Below, piece after piece: positions 11,434 through 22,600 of a DNA stretch of 64,000 nucleotides. Source of the stretch: Sambucus nigra. Taxonomy: Eukaryota > Streptophyta > Magnoliopsida > Dipsacales > Adoxaceae. Every line of letters starts with the position of its first letter. Position 1 is the stretch's first letter. The notes below the pieces were generated by a model. That model was not told the origin of the DNA. It made no database searches and saw only the letters and a list, made by a program, of their open reading frames with translations. A program made the position numbers and the translations under genes. The stretch is taken from positions 399,833,049 to 399,897,048 of the forward strand of contig OX422211.1 in NCBI GenBank assembly GCA_949130495.1. Reading direction: 5' to 3'.

Positions 11434-11444
11434 AAAGGGGGAAA
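11434..11444 (+). other. Polypurine tract of copia X
   Basis: AAAGGGGGAAA lies two bases before the LTR start at 11447. It would prime plus-strand DNA synthesis. Confidence 0.7.
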
Positions 11445-11446
11445 TT

Positions 11447-11688
11447 TGTCAGGACACAAGTCTCCGATTGAGTCTTAATCTAGTGTTGTCTCAATTTTGG
11501 TAAAAAACATTTGTGTCATAGGATAGCGTTCATGTGTATCCATCCAAGCCTATGGCGTGTTAGTGGAAGACGTAGCGGCCAAGATTATAAAGCTTCATCA
11601 TATGGTGGGTTTAGTGTGCCTCGTTTCTACGTCAACAACATTATTCCAATGCTCCTAAGGTATGAATGCTTTTAATATAAATAAATAA

Positions 11689-11719
<31 letters not shown>

Positions 11720-13153
11720 TATTGGAGCTTGGAAATTTATTAGGTGTAATTTATATTTTTTATATATAAAATAATTTGAAGGATTTGTTTACTCAGAAAA
11801 TATTTTTTAGAACTTTTCATAAAAAGTTTTGGGATTAAAAATAATTTTATTTTTTATGACACGTTGTTCGAACTAACTTGCATATTGTTCGAACGAGATT
11901 GCCACGTCGTTCAAACTAATCGGCATCTCGTTCGAACGAGATTTCCAGGTCATTTGAACGAGTGTTCGAACGAGATTTCTTTTTCGACTCTGGAACATCA
12001 TTAATAAATTTGTTCAAACGAGAATGTCATTCGAACGAAAAATTCGTTCGAACGACTTTGGCGGGAACATTTTTTTCGCGATTTTTTGCAGTTTTCTCCA
12101 TGTTCCCACTATCTTTTGACCACTACTTTTTGGCAAAATTATGAAGTGTGGGAACCAACCTTTTCCAAGTAACTTTTTCACATTCCTCCATCTCCTAGAG
12201 AGAGTTTTAGAGAGTTTCAATTCCAAATTGAAATGTTCAAGTTTGAGTGTTTGTTTTTTTAAGAAAAATCCTTAAACGCTTTTGTTTACACCCATTTGTT
12301 TAGTTTATCCAAGTTACTTAATGTATATACTTTGCTTGGAGTTTTGGAACCGGTTTTATCTCTACCATTGGAAGAGTGTTTGGGTTTACTTCTACATCCC
12401 ACAAAGAATATGACTTGTTTGTTGTTGCGGCATTCTCATACGGTGAAAGGCACCGTGTGTGGTTAATGGGTTCCTAAAATTTCGATCGGTGGATTTCGAG
12501 ACCGCAGTGGACCTCCGTGGTTATTCTCTAGGCAGAGGTGTGTAGAAGAAGGAGCATCGGGGCTTGGATGGAGTCAAGTCGAGTATTGTAAGTCTTACTG
12601 TCTTGTACTTGTAATACCGTACTTAGTGGATTTGAGGCTAGGGTCATATGAGGTTTTTTCCCATTATGGGTTTTTCCTCGTACATCGCGGCGTAGTGGTT
12701 ATTTGTTTATTTTTTTTCTTTTTCATATTCACATTATATGCATGCTTAGGTAAAAAAAATAAAATTGGTTTAAATCACTACTCATGCTTAAGTTGGTGCT
12801 AAAATTAATTTGGGTAATGTTTTAATTAATTTAGTTCAAGTCATTAATTTTATTGGATAAAATTTGGTTTGGCCTAATTTGCAAAATTGAATTAATTAAT
12901 TGTTAGGCAAATTTCTAGGACTTGTTTTAAATTGAATTTTTGGGCTTAAAGTGAAAAATTCACAAATTTGATTTTGAGTATAATTTTAATTTTGAGAAAA
13001 GTAAATTTTTGTTCACTTTAGTTTTAATTTGTGAAGAAATTAAAATTTTTGTTTATGTAGTTGTTTTGTTGAACCGTCACTATTCTGAATCTTTAAAAGG
13101 AAATTGAATTTTTATTTGTAAGATTTTAAAAATTGTGGTCCTACGTGTTTTCA
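11447..13153 (+). repeat. 3' LTR of copia X
   Basis: It starts TGTCAGGACACAAG directly after the PPT. It shares with the A LTR the GACGTAGCGGCCAAG block, the TTCGAA palindrome cluster (11868-12065) and the TTTTTCCTCGTACATCGCGGC block. The end is uncertain: similarity to A fades after GAACCGTCAC (13073), and CGTGTTTTCA ending at 13153 is the best TG...CA end. Confidence 0.65.
11868..12065. repeat. TTCGAA palindrome cluster in the X LTR
   Basis: Copies of CGTTCGAACGAGAT and variants occur at least eight times in 200 bp. The core TTCGAA is self-complementary, and several copies extend to CGTTCGAACG. Confidence 0.75.
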
Positions 13154-13417
13154 ATAAGAATAACAAAAAAACTAATAAATTCTTCAAAAATCTTAAAAAA
13201 CAATAAATGAGTACCTGTAACCTGAAAAAGACTAAATCATTACATGTGGGTGTGAGAAATGGGAGAATGTCCCAAACGTCAAAACAGAATTCCAAAAGGA
13301 ACCTAAAAACATACAAATTAACCCTACAAAATAGATAGAAAAATTCTAGAATTAAAGGGAACAGTAAATATATAGAAATAAAAAGTAAGAGAAGAAGGCC
13401 TCACCTCAAAATTAAGA

Positions 13418-13459
13418 AAGAGAGAGAGAGAGAGATAGAGATAGAGAGAGAGAGAGAGG
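13418..13459. repeat. Imperfect (GA)n microsatellite
   Basis: Alternating GA with two GATAGA interruptions over about 42 bp. Confidence 0.85.
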
Positions 13460-13864
13460 GTACTTGATTTCACCGAGAATCTTCCAAACACATAAATCAT
13501 CAAAATCACACAAAATAAATCAATTTTGAAGAAGATTCTCTACAACACAAAACAATTCGATTCTCCTAACTCTAGTTTCAGAAATTCAAGAGAAGAAGAA
13601 TATCTCACTTTAGTGGAGGCCGATATAGAGGGATAAATATGGGTTTGCGTGTGTTTTTGAGAAGTAGGAGATAGGGCGTACAAAATGGATAGATGGGGAA
13701 TTGGAGAGTGTGTTGGTATCTGTGTAGAAGTTCAAATGTGTCATTTGGGCAGGATAAATGAAACCAATATGCAATCAAAACCCTCCATTTGTACCTTTGT
13801 TGGCATAATCCTCACCCCTAATTATCTTATCCCCTTATGAATAGTAAAAACATTCTACTCCTTA

Positions 13865-13867
<3 letters not shown>

Positions 13868-13905
<38 letters not shown>

Positions 13906-13926
13906 AGAGAGAGAGAGAGAGAGAGA
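13868..13926. repeat. (CT)n-(GA)n inverted repeat
   Basis: A CT run (13868-13903) and a GA run (13905-13926) are separated by a single C. The arms 13882-13903 and 13905-13926 are perfect reverse complements, giving a 22-bp stem. Confidence 0.9.
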
Positions 13927-14278
13927 TAATCTAAGAGAAATTCTAGAGAATGTTTGTTATGCTGAAATATGTTTGTCATTTCCGTATTGATAAGGAGAAA
14001 AAAATTGGTTCAAAGAAAATTTCATTTTGGAGTTTCATCAATAATTTTCTTGTGTAGGCGGGGATCCTGTATTTTCTGAATCCTTATATAAGGAATTACA
14101 TAAGAAGTAATATTAACAAGTATGTGAATTAGGAAAGATTGGGCGATAAAATATGAATAAGAGACTGCCACGCTGAGATGCCATGCTGAGCTGCCACACT
14201 AAGCTGCCTTAACCCCATATACTGTTGTAAATAGGGGAATTATCCCTAATCTCAGGATTACCTTCAAGCCCCCTCTAC

Positions 14279-14303
14279 ATATATATATATATATATATAT
14301 ATT
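14279..14303. repeat. (TA)n microsatellite
   Basis: An alternating AT run followed by GGAGAGAGAGGGAGG. Confidence 0.8.
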
Positions 14304-14814
14304 GGAGAGAGAGGGAGGTTTCACATATGGGCAAAAGGTTGAACATGTGGGTTTTGTGGAATCAGGTTAGGTTTGTTTTGGATAGGTGGGGTTTGCTAGG
14401 TATAAGGGTTAGAATAGGTCGCCAGGGCTGCTGGGATGGGTTTTTCGGTGGATCATGGCCTTATCTTAGGTTAAGGTTTGTGGATTTTCTAGTTTTTTGG
14501 TTATAGGGCTTTGTTGTTGGGTTTAGGGAGCAAAGGTGGGTGGAGTTTGGTAAGTAGTGGGTTAGAATGGTTTTTCAGTGAGGGTGGTTTGGCCGGGTTA
14601 GAGGGAGCCAACGAGGGGGTAAGCTTTTTGACGGATAAAAGGTTTAGGTTATGGGTATGGGTATGGTGGTTTTGGAAGTCAGGTATGGTGGTAAATGGTT
14701 AGTGGGTAGGTGGTTGTAGGTGGCATAGTGTTTTGCTTCTTGGCTTTAATGGAGTAAAGATAGAGAAAGGTTTAGAAAGTAAGAGATGAGAGAGGAGAGA
14801 GAGTAAAAATCCCA

Positions 14815-14819
14815 TTGGG
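14815..14819. other. Target-site duplication of copia A (left copy)
   Basis: TTGGG directly precedes the 5' LTR and recurs at 22114-22118 directly after the 3' LTR. A perfect 5-bp pair proves that both ends belong to one insertion. Confidence 0.9.
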
Positions 14820-16428
14820 TGTAAGGACGCAAATTTTCAATTGAGTCCTTTGTAGTTTTGTCTGAATTCCGGACAAAAATGTTTGAGTCATAGGATAGAG
14901 TATATTGATCATCTTTAAAGCCTATGACGTGTTTATTGAAGACGTAGCGGCCAAGTGTATAACGCTTCATCAAAATTTAGTGGTTTGTTTGCCTCGTTTG
15001 TACGTCATCAACAATAGTTCCATGCTCCCAAGGTATGAATGCATTTATATTTATATATAAGAGCTTGGAACAAGTTTATTGGGTGTTAGGTTTTTAAAAC
15101 TGTGTTTTTGTTTTCAGATTGTTTCCATTAAAACTTATATAAAAAGTATATAATGTTTCTGGGCTTAAAAATAATTTTTTTTAACATTCTATGAGTTCGT
15201 TCGAACGAGAATGTCGTTCGCACCACAAGTCGTTCGAACGAGATTGCCAACGACTTCCCATTATGGCATACTGGAACTTCGTTCAAAATGTCGTTCGAAT
15301 GAGATGGTCGTTCTAACGAGATTTCTAATGAGCTTCTAACGAGTTCATACTGGAACTTCGTTAGAAAACTCGTTCGAATGAGAATGTTGTTTGAACGAAA
15401 TGTCGTTCGAACGAGATTTGGTGGGAACAGGTTTTTTGGCACTTTTGAGCAGTATTGCCCACTTTCCCACTTGTTTTACCCCACTATCTCTTTGCTGAAT
15501 ATCTATGTGCGGTAATACTTTTTTTTAACTTAACTTTTCATATCCTACCAACCTCTAGAGAGTGTTTGAGAGAAAAATTGTTTTAGGGAAAAGTTCATTG
15601 TTTTAAAGTGTCAATTTTCAAGGAAAAATCAATATACACTTTAGTTTTACACCCATAGTTTTGTTTATCCAAGTTCATATATATATATATATTGCTTGGA
15701 GTTTGGCACCGGGTTTATCTCTACATTAGTTTGAAGAGAAGTTTGGGTTTCCTTCTAAATCCCACAAAGAAGAAGAGGTTTTCGTGATTTACCCACTTGG
15801 AGAAAGGCTCCTAGTTCGGGTGACGGTGACCACATAAAGTCCAATCGGTGGATTCCGAGACCGCGGTGGAGCTCCAGGGTTATTCGCTAGGTGGAGGTGT
15901 TTACAAGAAGGAGCGTCGAGGCTTGAGAGAGATCGAGTCATGTGATGTAAGTCTTTTGTCTTGTAATTGTAAATTCCGTACTTAGTGGATTTGAGGCTAG
16001 GGCCATCCGAGGTTGTTTCCCATTGTGGGTTTTTCCTCGTACATCGCAGCATAGTGTGATTTATTTATTTTATCTTGCATAATGACTTAGAACTCATGCT
16101 TAGGATAATTCAAGATAAAATTGGTTTTAGTTGTCACACTTAATTTAATTTGGTGCATAATTAAATTTGGGTAAAGTTTATTTAATTCAAGTCTATTGTT
16201 AAAACTGGTTTGTCCTAATTTGGAAATATTGATAAATATGACTTAGGTAAATTCTAGGACTGGGATTAATTAATTGGGTTTAATTTTAATTTTAAAAATA
16301 TATTAAAATTTGGTAATTCGATTTATTGAACCATCACCTTTATGCTTCCGCATTTCTATTTCATAAAAAGGAAATATAATTTTAAAAAGGATTTTAAAGG
16401 ATTTAAAATCGAGGGATCTGATTTCACA
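14820..16428 (+). repeat. 5' LTR of copia A
   Basis: It starts TGTAAGGACGC and ends TTTCACA, followed by the PBS. It includes a TATATATAA stretch (15052-15060), a TTCGAA palindrome cluster (15190-15440), a short TA microsatellite (15677-15692) and a TTTTTCCTCGTACATCGCAGC block shared with X. An 87-codon antisense open frame (16052-15789) is conserved in both LTRs only because the LTRs are. Confidence 0.92.
15190..15440. repeat. TTCGAA palindrome cluster in the A LTR
   Basis: About ten copies and variants of CGTTCGAACGAGAT. The phrase CATACTGGAACTTCGTT occurs twice within the cluster, so part of it arose by local duplication. The same cluster is at 20840-21080 in the 3' LTR. Confidence 0.8.
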
Positions 16429-16431
16429 TAT

Positions 16432-16444
16432 TGGTATCAAAGCC
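16432..16444 (+). other. Primer-binding site of copia A
   Basis: TGGTATCAAAGCC, three bases after the LTR, is one change from the TGGTATCAGAGC complement of initiator tRNA-Met used by most copia elements. Confidence 0.85.
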
Positions 16445-16494
16445 AAAGCGATAAATTATTTCGTTAAAGATCCTTTAAATAATTTTTGGCTAAA

Positions 16495-18423
16495 ATGGAA
16501 TTTTCTCCATTTTCAAAATTTCCTATTTTCGATGGTTCTAACTACGCGTATTGGAAAGCGCGAAGGAAATCGGCACTTAAATCTATCGATGAGAGGGTTT
16601 GGATGTCTGTAGTTAATGGGTGATCTCCACCAACTTATTTAGTAAAAAATGAACGTGTACCCAAACCGGCCGATAGATGGAGTGAGGTTGAATTTAAACT
16701 TCCAAACTTTAATTCCCGAGGTTTAAATGCCTTGTTTAGCGCTGTCACACCGGATGAATTCTGACGTATTATGACGTGTGAGACCGCTAAAGAAGCATGG
16801 GATATTTTACAACTCACTCATGAAGGTACAAGTGTCGCTAAAGCTTTGAAACACCAAAACCTCACCACTCAATTTGAAACCATCAAAATGAACGATAATG
16901 AAACTTTGGATGAATTTTATGCTAGACTTTCTGATATTGTTAATTCATCTTTTAATTTGGGAGAGAAAATGCCCGACAACCGAGTTGTAAAGAAAATTTT
17001 AAGGTCCCTACCCGATAGATTTATTCCAAACATGACCGTTTTAAATTCTTTACCAACTTTAGCCTCTACGAAATTAGAAGAGCTTGTAGGTGATTTAGAA
17101 ACCTATGAACTAGACATGTTTCCCTCTAAGACTAAAAATAAAATAAAAAAGGGCGCTGCTTTAAAAGCCCGAAAAGAGGTCAAACAAGTAGTAGAGAGCG
17201 AGAGTGATAGTGACTCGGAAGATATGGCTTTGTTTGCTCGGAAATTTAGAAAATTTCTTAAATTTAACAAAGATAAATTCAAAAATGATTTTAAGAAATT
17301 TGAAACTTCTAAGTATGACAAAACCGAGAAGATCCCTAAACCTATTAATGAACAATTAAATAGGGACGAGTCAAATAGGTGTTTTGGTTGAGAGCGTTAT
17401 GGCCATAGGGCTTCTGAGTACCCAACTAAACTAAGGAAAGAGGGTAAACGACCCATTTCATATAATGAAACCCTTAGTGATAGTGATAAGGAAGAGGGAC
17501 CCGATTCCCCCACTAAGCCAAATTTTGTGGCTTTTATGGCTAGTCATGTGAGCACCGAAAGTGAAACTACTCATGATGATATTCAAACACATGACACTTC
17601 CGAGTTCAAAGTTTATGAATCTCCTGTTTTTGATGGTAGTGAGAGTGAAGAAGAAAGAGAGAGTGAAAATGAAGAAGAGGTTAATGTGAGTGAACTTCAA
17701 AATGCTTTTCAAGAACTTTATTAAGAATATATTAAGTTGAAAAGAGCTAATTTGAAGTTAGAAGTTCGTTTAAGAGAGCGTGTCAAGGTCATTGATGATA
17801 GTATGTTGGTTGAAGACCTTAGGACACGAGAGAAAGCTCTTCTAGAGAAGCTTGAATATATAGAAGGCGAGAGAGATAGCCTTAGGGGTTTAATGGAATC
17901 CTTAAAAAAGGAGTTTCTTTCTTTCGAAGAGCGAAATATTTTATTAGAGTCTAACATTTTAGAATTGCAAAATAAATTAAAAGACTCTAGTAATGTCAAA
18001 TTTGATTTGGAGTGTCGTTCGGAAAAATTAGATAAAATATTAGGAATGGTCCAAATTAAAAATGACACTTGACGTTTAGGTTTCAATACTTGTAATGAAT
18101 CTACTTATAAAGCCAAAACGAACATTTTAGGAGAATCTACTAGGAATGCTTTTAGAAATCACTCCGTAGGTAAATTTTTTCGTCATGTTTTTACTTGTAC
18201 ACATTGTGGTCGAAAATGTCATCTTAGGAAATTTTGTTTTGATCTTAAACGTATTCCTAGAAAATCCCAAAGTAAAGCTACTAAGGTATTTAAAATTCCT
18301 ACACCCCAAGATAGTCATTCTTCATTAATTTGGGTTAGGAAATACTTGCTTGCCTTGCAAAATAGGGTTTTTTATTCTCATTTACTTTCACATGCTTCCT
18401 CCCTAGCTAAATCTAAAGGATGA
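16495..18423 (+). pseudogene. SIRE-like copia gag of element A, two zinc knuckles, stops only
   Basis: Starting at ATG 16495, one frame of 643 codons runs to the TGA at 18421-18423 with no frameshift. It is broken by five substitutions to stop (16621, 16762, 17389, 17722, 18070). Order: N-terminal FDGSNYAYWKARRKSALKSI; capsid-like region (TAKEAWDILQLTHEGTS, LDEFYARLSDIVNSSFNLGE, KILRSLPDRF, KLEELVGDLETYELDMF); knuckle 1 at 17380-17421, ruined (second Cys is a stop, last Cys is Tyr); an acidic stretch (about 17620-17690); a coiled-coil-like region (about 17730-18060); and intact knuckle 2, CX2CX4HX4C, at 18196-18237. It packages RNA in the family; here it is nonfunctional unless stops are bypassed. 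Confidence 0.85.
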
Positions 18424-20452
18424 ATGTGTTAGTGTTTGCATACTTTAGCGATTGTACTTCATGCTATATTCACATGCTAAATGTATGCTTGTTAATAATT
18501 TTCTAGTCATTAATTTATTTCATATCACATGCTAGAATAATGATTTGTGTTTATCGTTTGTATTTTATTCCTTCATCTTGTTTGCATTAAATGAAAAATA
18601 CAAAAAGATTTTTGTTTATCATTTGAATTTTTATCCCTTGGTAATTTAAGATTAATTGGAAAGTTCAAATGATTTTTTTTTGTCTTTTGAGTATATATTT
18701 TTTATTTTTGGTTAAAAACTTCAAACACTCAAAAAGATTTTATTTTGTGTGTATTTTAGTTTGACACGGTTTATGTGGCATATACTTGTGTTTTGAATCC
18801 CATCTTTTACGCTCTCATGTGGCTAGAACTTTTGGTTTAGATTGATAATCCTTATTATGTTATTTACCATGGTTACATGGAGTAGTTGGATTTTGTGTTG
18901 ATATAATGGATTCTATTTTTATATGCCTCTATTCACACATGCATGAGCACTTTTGAAATTTTAACTTCATATGTATATTTGAGATTTGTGAGGTGTTCTC
19001 CTACCAATCTTGTCATCTACATATTTATGACTTAGGAGGACTAGGGCATGTCAAAATTCGTTGCACGTGATATTTGTGTGAAAAATGAAAACATGATAAA
19101 TATAAATGTGCACGGGGAAGGGCTCCGAAAGGACTTAGTGATCCTTTGCGATTGTAAGCCACCGTTTTGAATGGACCTAAAAGAAATACGTGGTCCAAAG
19201 TCCTAAAAACAGAAAATATGGCATTAAAAAGACAAATAATTTGCCAAGGCCTATGTTTAATTGATATATTCATTCAAAATTAATATATGCTTATTGAGGG
19301 AGATTGGATGGTATATCAACGGTTTGCACAATGTCCGTTTATCCTAGTTGCGTATTTCATGTCATGACTCTATTGGTTTGTAGAATCATCAATATGCTAG
19401 GCTTGTATGCATTGTGTATGTTTATTCATTGAGTTCAATCTATATTGTCACATGAGGTTATATTCAAATGTGATGAAGTTTGCAGTCAATTGAGAACTTT
19501 GTGAACATGTTTTAAGTGATTGGGTCTAAATTTAATCGTTACTAGTTCATACCCCAACACTTCCGTTTCCATATGACACATTTTCGCCATACGAGTGTGA
19601 AAGAATCTTATTATATTTTGTGTGTGTCATTTGTGTGTTTATATCTATATATGTGTACTTGAGTTTCTTTGGTATATATTATGTATACATATATTTGATA
19701 TTTTTGTTTAGTCTTTGCCTTGATTTCTAATCCATGTATGCTATAATTCATACTTGGTATCCATCTTTGTGCATTCTCTGTTGATATCACATGCTTAATA
19801 ATTTATATATCATATTGGTATCATTTTATTGCATCCTAGTTGGTATCCGATGGTATTTGTTGGATTAGTTGAATTCTTATTGCCCGTATACTTTAACGCT
19901 TTCATCACTATATGCACAATTATGTGTTGTCGCTTGTTTTCCAATTCTATTTATCCCTTGCTTAATTTAGAGGGCGTATTTGCTTTATTTGGGGAAGATA
20001 AGTCAATTTTTTATTCTTTAAGCCTTTGTCTATTAGTGAACAAAAAGGGGGAGAATGATAGGGGGAGAAATGGTATCTAATCCTATTACTATAATGATAA
20101 GGGGAGAAATGGTATCTAATCCTATTAATATCGTATCTTAGTTTAAGGAGATTTATCTTAGGGGGAGACGTCTTTCTAAGTTGATCATAGTTGATAAAGG
20201 GAGAGAATTGATTTAGGGGGAGTAGTTACTTTACTTGCATTAAATATTTTGATATTCCCTATGCGTGTAATGTGTTTGCTTAAGTGTGCAGGAATTATTT
20301 TATATAGCGGCAACTTTCAACGACAAAGATTGTTGATCCTTTGGGTTGTTTCAGTCAAGCATTGTATTTTTATTTTGGGTGGGACTTTTTATTAGTCTAG
20401 TAGAGCTTGACGGCCCTTTAGGATTTTTTTTGGTTTTTGTCCCGGAATAGCC
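18424..20452 (+). other. Non-coding 3' zone of copia A
   Basis: There is no pol or env-like frame. Blocks shared with X, B, C and D: CACACATGCATGAG (about 18935), an AAGCCACCGTTTTGAATGG block (19156-19250), ATTGGATGGTATATCAACGG with TTTGCACAATG (19303-19335), and CCCCAACACTTCCGTTTCC (19551). Purine runs resembling the PPT occur at 20042-20221, one of them within a 40-bp tandem duplication (GGAGAAATGGTATCTAATCC twice). Confidence 0.65.
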
Positions 20453-20463
20453 AAAGGGGGAGA
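20453..20463 (+). other. Polypurine tract of copia A
   Basis: AAAGGGGGAGA lies two bases before the 3' LTR start at 20466. Confidence 0.85.
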
Positions 20464-20465
20464 TT

Positions 20466-21328
20466 TGTAAGGACGCAAATTGTCAATTGAGTCCTTTGTA
20501 GTTTTGGCTCAATTCCAGACAAAAACGTTTGAGTTATAGGATAGAGTATATTGATCATCTTTCAAGCCTATGACGTGTTTATTGAAGACGTAGCGACCAA
20601 GTGTATAATGCTTCATCAAAATGCCGTGGTTTATGTGCCTCGTTTGTCCGTCATCAACAATAGTTCCATGCTCCCAAGGTATGAATACATTTATATATAT
20701 ATAGGAGCTTGGAACAAGTTTATTGGGTGTTAGGTTTTTAAGACTGTGTTTTTGTTTTCAGAATGTTTTTATTAAAACTTATATAAAAAGTATATAATGT
20801 TTCTGGGCTTAAAAATAATTTTTTTAAACATTCTGTGAGTTCGTTCGAAGTGTCGTTCGAATGAGAATGTCGTTCGAACCACAAGTCGTTCGAACGAGAT
20901 TGCCAATGACTTCCCATTATGGCATACTGGAACTTCGTTCGAAATGTCGTTCGAACGAGATGGTCGTTCTAACGAGATTTCTAACGATCTTCTAACGAAT
21001 TCATACTGGAACTTCGTTAGAAAATTCGTTCGAACGAGAATGTCGTTTGAACGAAATGTCGTTCAAACGAGATTTGGCGGGAACAGGTTTTTTGGCAGTT
21101 TTGAGCAGTTTTGCCCACTTTCCCACTTGTTTTACCCCACTATCTTTTTGCTAAATATCTATCTGCGGGAATACTTTTTTTAACTTAACTTTTCATATCC
21201 TACCAACCTCTAGAGAATGTTTGAGATAAAAATTGTTTTAGGGAAAAGTTCATTGTTTTAAAGTGTCAATTTTCAAGGAAAAATCAATATACACTTTAGT
21301 TTTACACCCATAGTTTTGTTTATCCAAG

Positions 21329-21377
<49 letters not shown>

Positions 21378-22113
21378 TGCTTGGAGTTTGGCACTGAGTT
21401 TATCTCTACATTAGTTTGAAGAGAAGTTTGGGTTTGCTTCTAAATCCCACAAAGAAGAAGAGGTTTTCGTGATTTACCCACTTGGAGAAAGGCTCCTAGT
21501 TCGGGTGACGGGGACCACATAAAGTCCGATCGGTGGATTCCAAGACCGCGATGGAGCTCCGGGGTTATTCGCTAGGTGGAGGTGTTTACAAGAAGGAGCG
21601 TCGAGGCTTGAGAGGGATCGAGTTGTGTGATGTAAGTCTTTTGTCTTGTAATTGTACATTCCGTACTTAGTGGATTGGAGGCTAGGTCCGTCCGAGGTTG
21701 TTTCCCGTTGTGGGTTTTTCCTTGTACATCGCGGCATAGTGTGATTGATTTATTTTATCTTGCATAATGACTTAGAACTCATGCTTAGGATAATTCAAGA
21801 TAAAATTTGTTTTAATTGTCACACTTAATTTAATTTGGTGCATAATTAAATTTGTGTAAAGTTTATTTAATTCAAGTCTATTGTTAAAACTGGTTTGGCA
21901 TCATTTGGAAATATTGATAAATATGACTTAGGCAAATTCTAGGACTGGAATTAATTAATTGGGTTTAGTTTTAATTTGAAAAATATATTAAAATTTGGTA
22001 ATTCAATTTATTTAACCATCACCTTTACGCTTCCGCATATCTATTTCCGAAAAAGGAAATATAATTTTAAAAAGGATTTTAAAGGATTTAAAATCGGGGG
22101 ATTTGATTTCACA
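20466..22113 (+). repeat. 3' LTR of copia A
   Basis: TGTAAGGACGC to TTTCACA, collinear with the 5' LTR but 39 bp longer, mostly because the TA microsatellite is 44 bp here (21332-21375) against 16 bp in the 5' LTR. Confidence 0.92.
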
Positions 22114-22118
22114 TTGGG

Positions 22119-22600
22119 GTATTTGAATATGAAGTGTGAGAGTGTATTGGGTATGTGTGAGTGGATAAAACATGGGTGTGAGTGTGGAAGGTTTTAGAGA
22201 GTGCATGTAAGGGTATGGCGATAGTGTGTCTCTAAGTGTATTTTATTATATGTAATAAATAATAGTACTATATATAATTACACCACACACAAAATAATAA
22301 AATTAAAAATATTAAAAACTAAAACACTCGCATACAAAAATATAAAAACACTCAAATAAACAAATTAAAATATAAGCTAAATAACATTTAAAATAAAATA
22401 TTAATGACACAACCCTATATAAATATCTACGGACATGAATGTATTACTACATATAAAATTACACACACGGGCTATCTAATATTTAAATAAAATAATAAAA
22501 CACACAAAGTAAAAATTATAGGAATAAAAGGAAATAAATGTAAAATGACCTGAACAAACATAAAATACTATATACTAAAAATAATAACCGTAATACTACA
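22119..22600. other. AT-rich non-coding DNA right of copia A
   Basis: The right half of the copia A target. It has runs of AATAAAATTAAAAAT and several ACACAC tracts. No coding or structural feature is recognised. Confidence 0.3.

Larger units (their letters stand above)
9288..13153 (+). mobile_element. Copia element X: 3' remnant (gag end, non-coding zone, 3' LTR)
   Basis: It begins in the middle of a gag zinc knuckle where the Tat element inserted, continues through a 1.9-kb non-coding zone, a polypurine tract and an LTR. The order and many short blocks match copia A (14820-22113), for example CGTGTT...GAAGACGTAGCGGCCAAG in the LTR. There is no pol between gag and the PPT, so X was probably gag-only like A. 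The left half is outside the window beyond the Tat insertion. The right end is approximate. Confidence 0.75.
13154..14819. other. Low-copy-looking segment between copia X and copia A
   Basis: No retrotransposon domain is visible. The minus strand from about 13950 to 13080 looks like a plant promoter and leader: a TATATTTATCCCTCTATATCGG stretch in parts, CT-rich runs, then TTTTTCAGGTTACAG, which resembles an intron acceptor. The part at 14330-14800 is G/T-rich on the plus strand with one 63-codon open frame (14511-14702) that I do not recognise. GCCACGCTGAGAT repeats three times with changes at 14167-14205. This could be a gene fragment cut off by the flanking insertions. Confidence 0.35.
14820..22113 (+). 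mobile_element. Copia element A: complete gag-only LTR retrotransposon
   Basis: Paired LTRs (14820-16428 and 20466-22113), a tRNA-Met type PBS, one 643-codon gag frame, a 2-kb non-coding zone, a PPT and perfect TTGGG target duplications make this 7.3-kb element structurally complete. No protease, integrase, RT or RNase H motif is visible between gag and the 3' LTR. It therefore matches the class described in plants as terminal-repeat elements with a gag domain only (TR-GAG), which need another element's pol. The gag is of the SIRE-like copia type, matching that of copia B. The LTRs differ by several percent, more at their start, so the insertion is not recent. Confidence 0.9.

Noticed and set aside
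11868..12065. TTCGAA clusters as heat-shock elements like those of heat-activated copia LTRs
   Set aside because: Heat-shock elements need GAA and TTC separated by two bases (nGAAnnTTCn); here TTC and GAA are directly joined, so the match is not supported.
15789..16052. 87-codon minus-strand open frame present in both LTRs of copia A (also 21474-21737)
   Set aside because: It is conserved only because the two LTRs are copies of each other, has no recognisable domain, and lies antisense across the R/U5 region. It is not supported as a gene.
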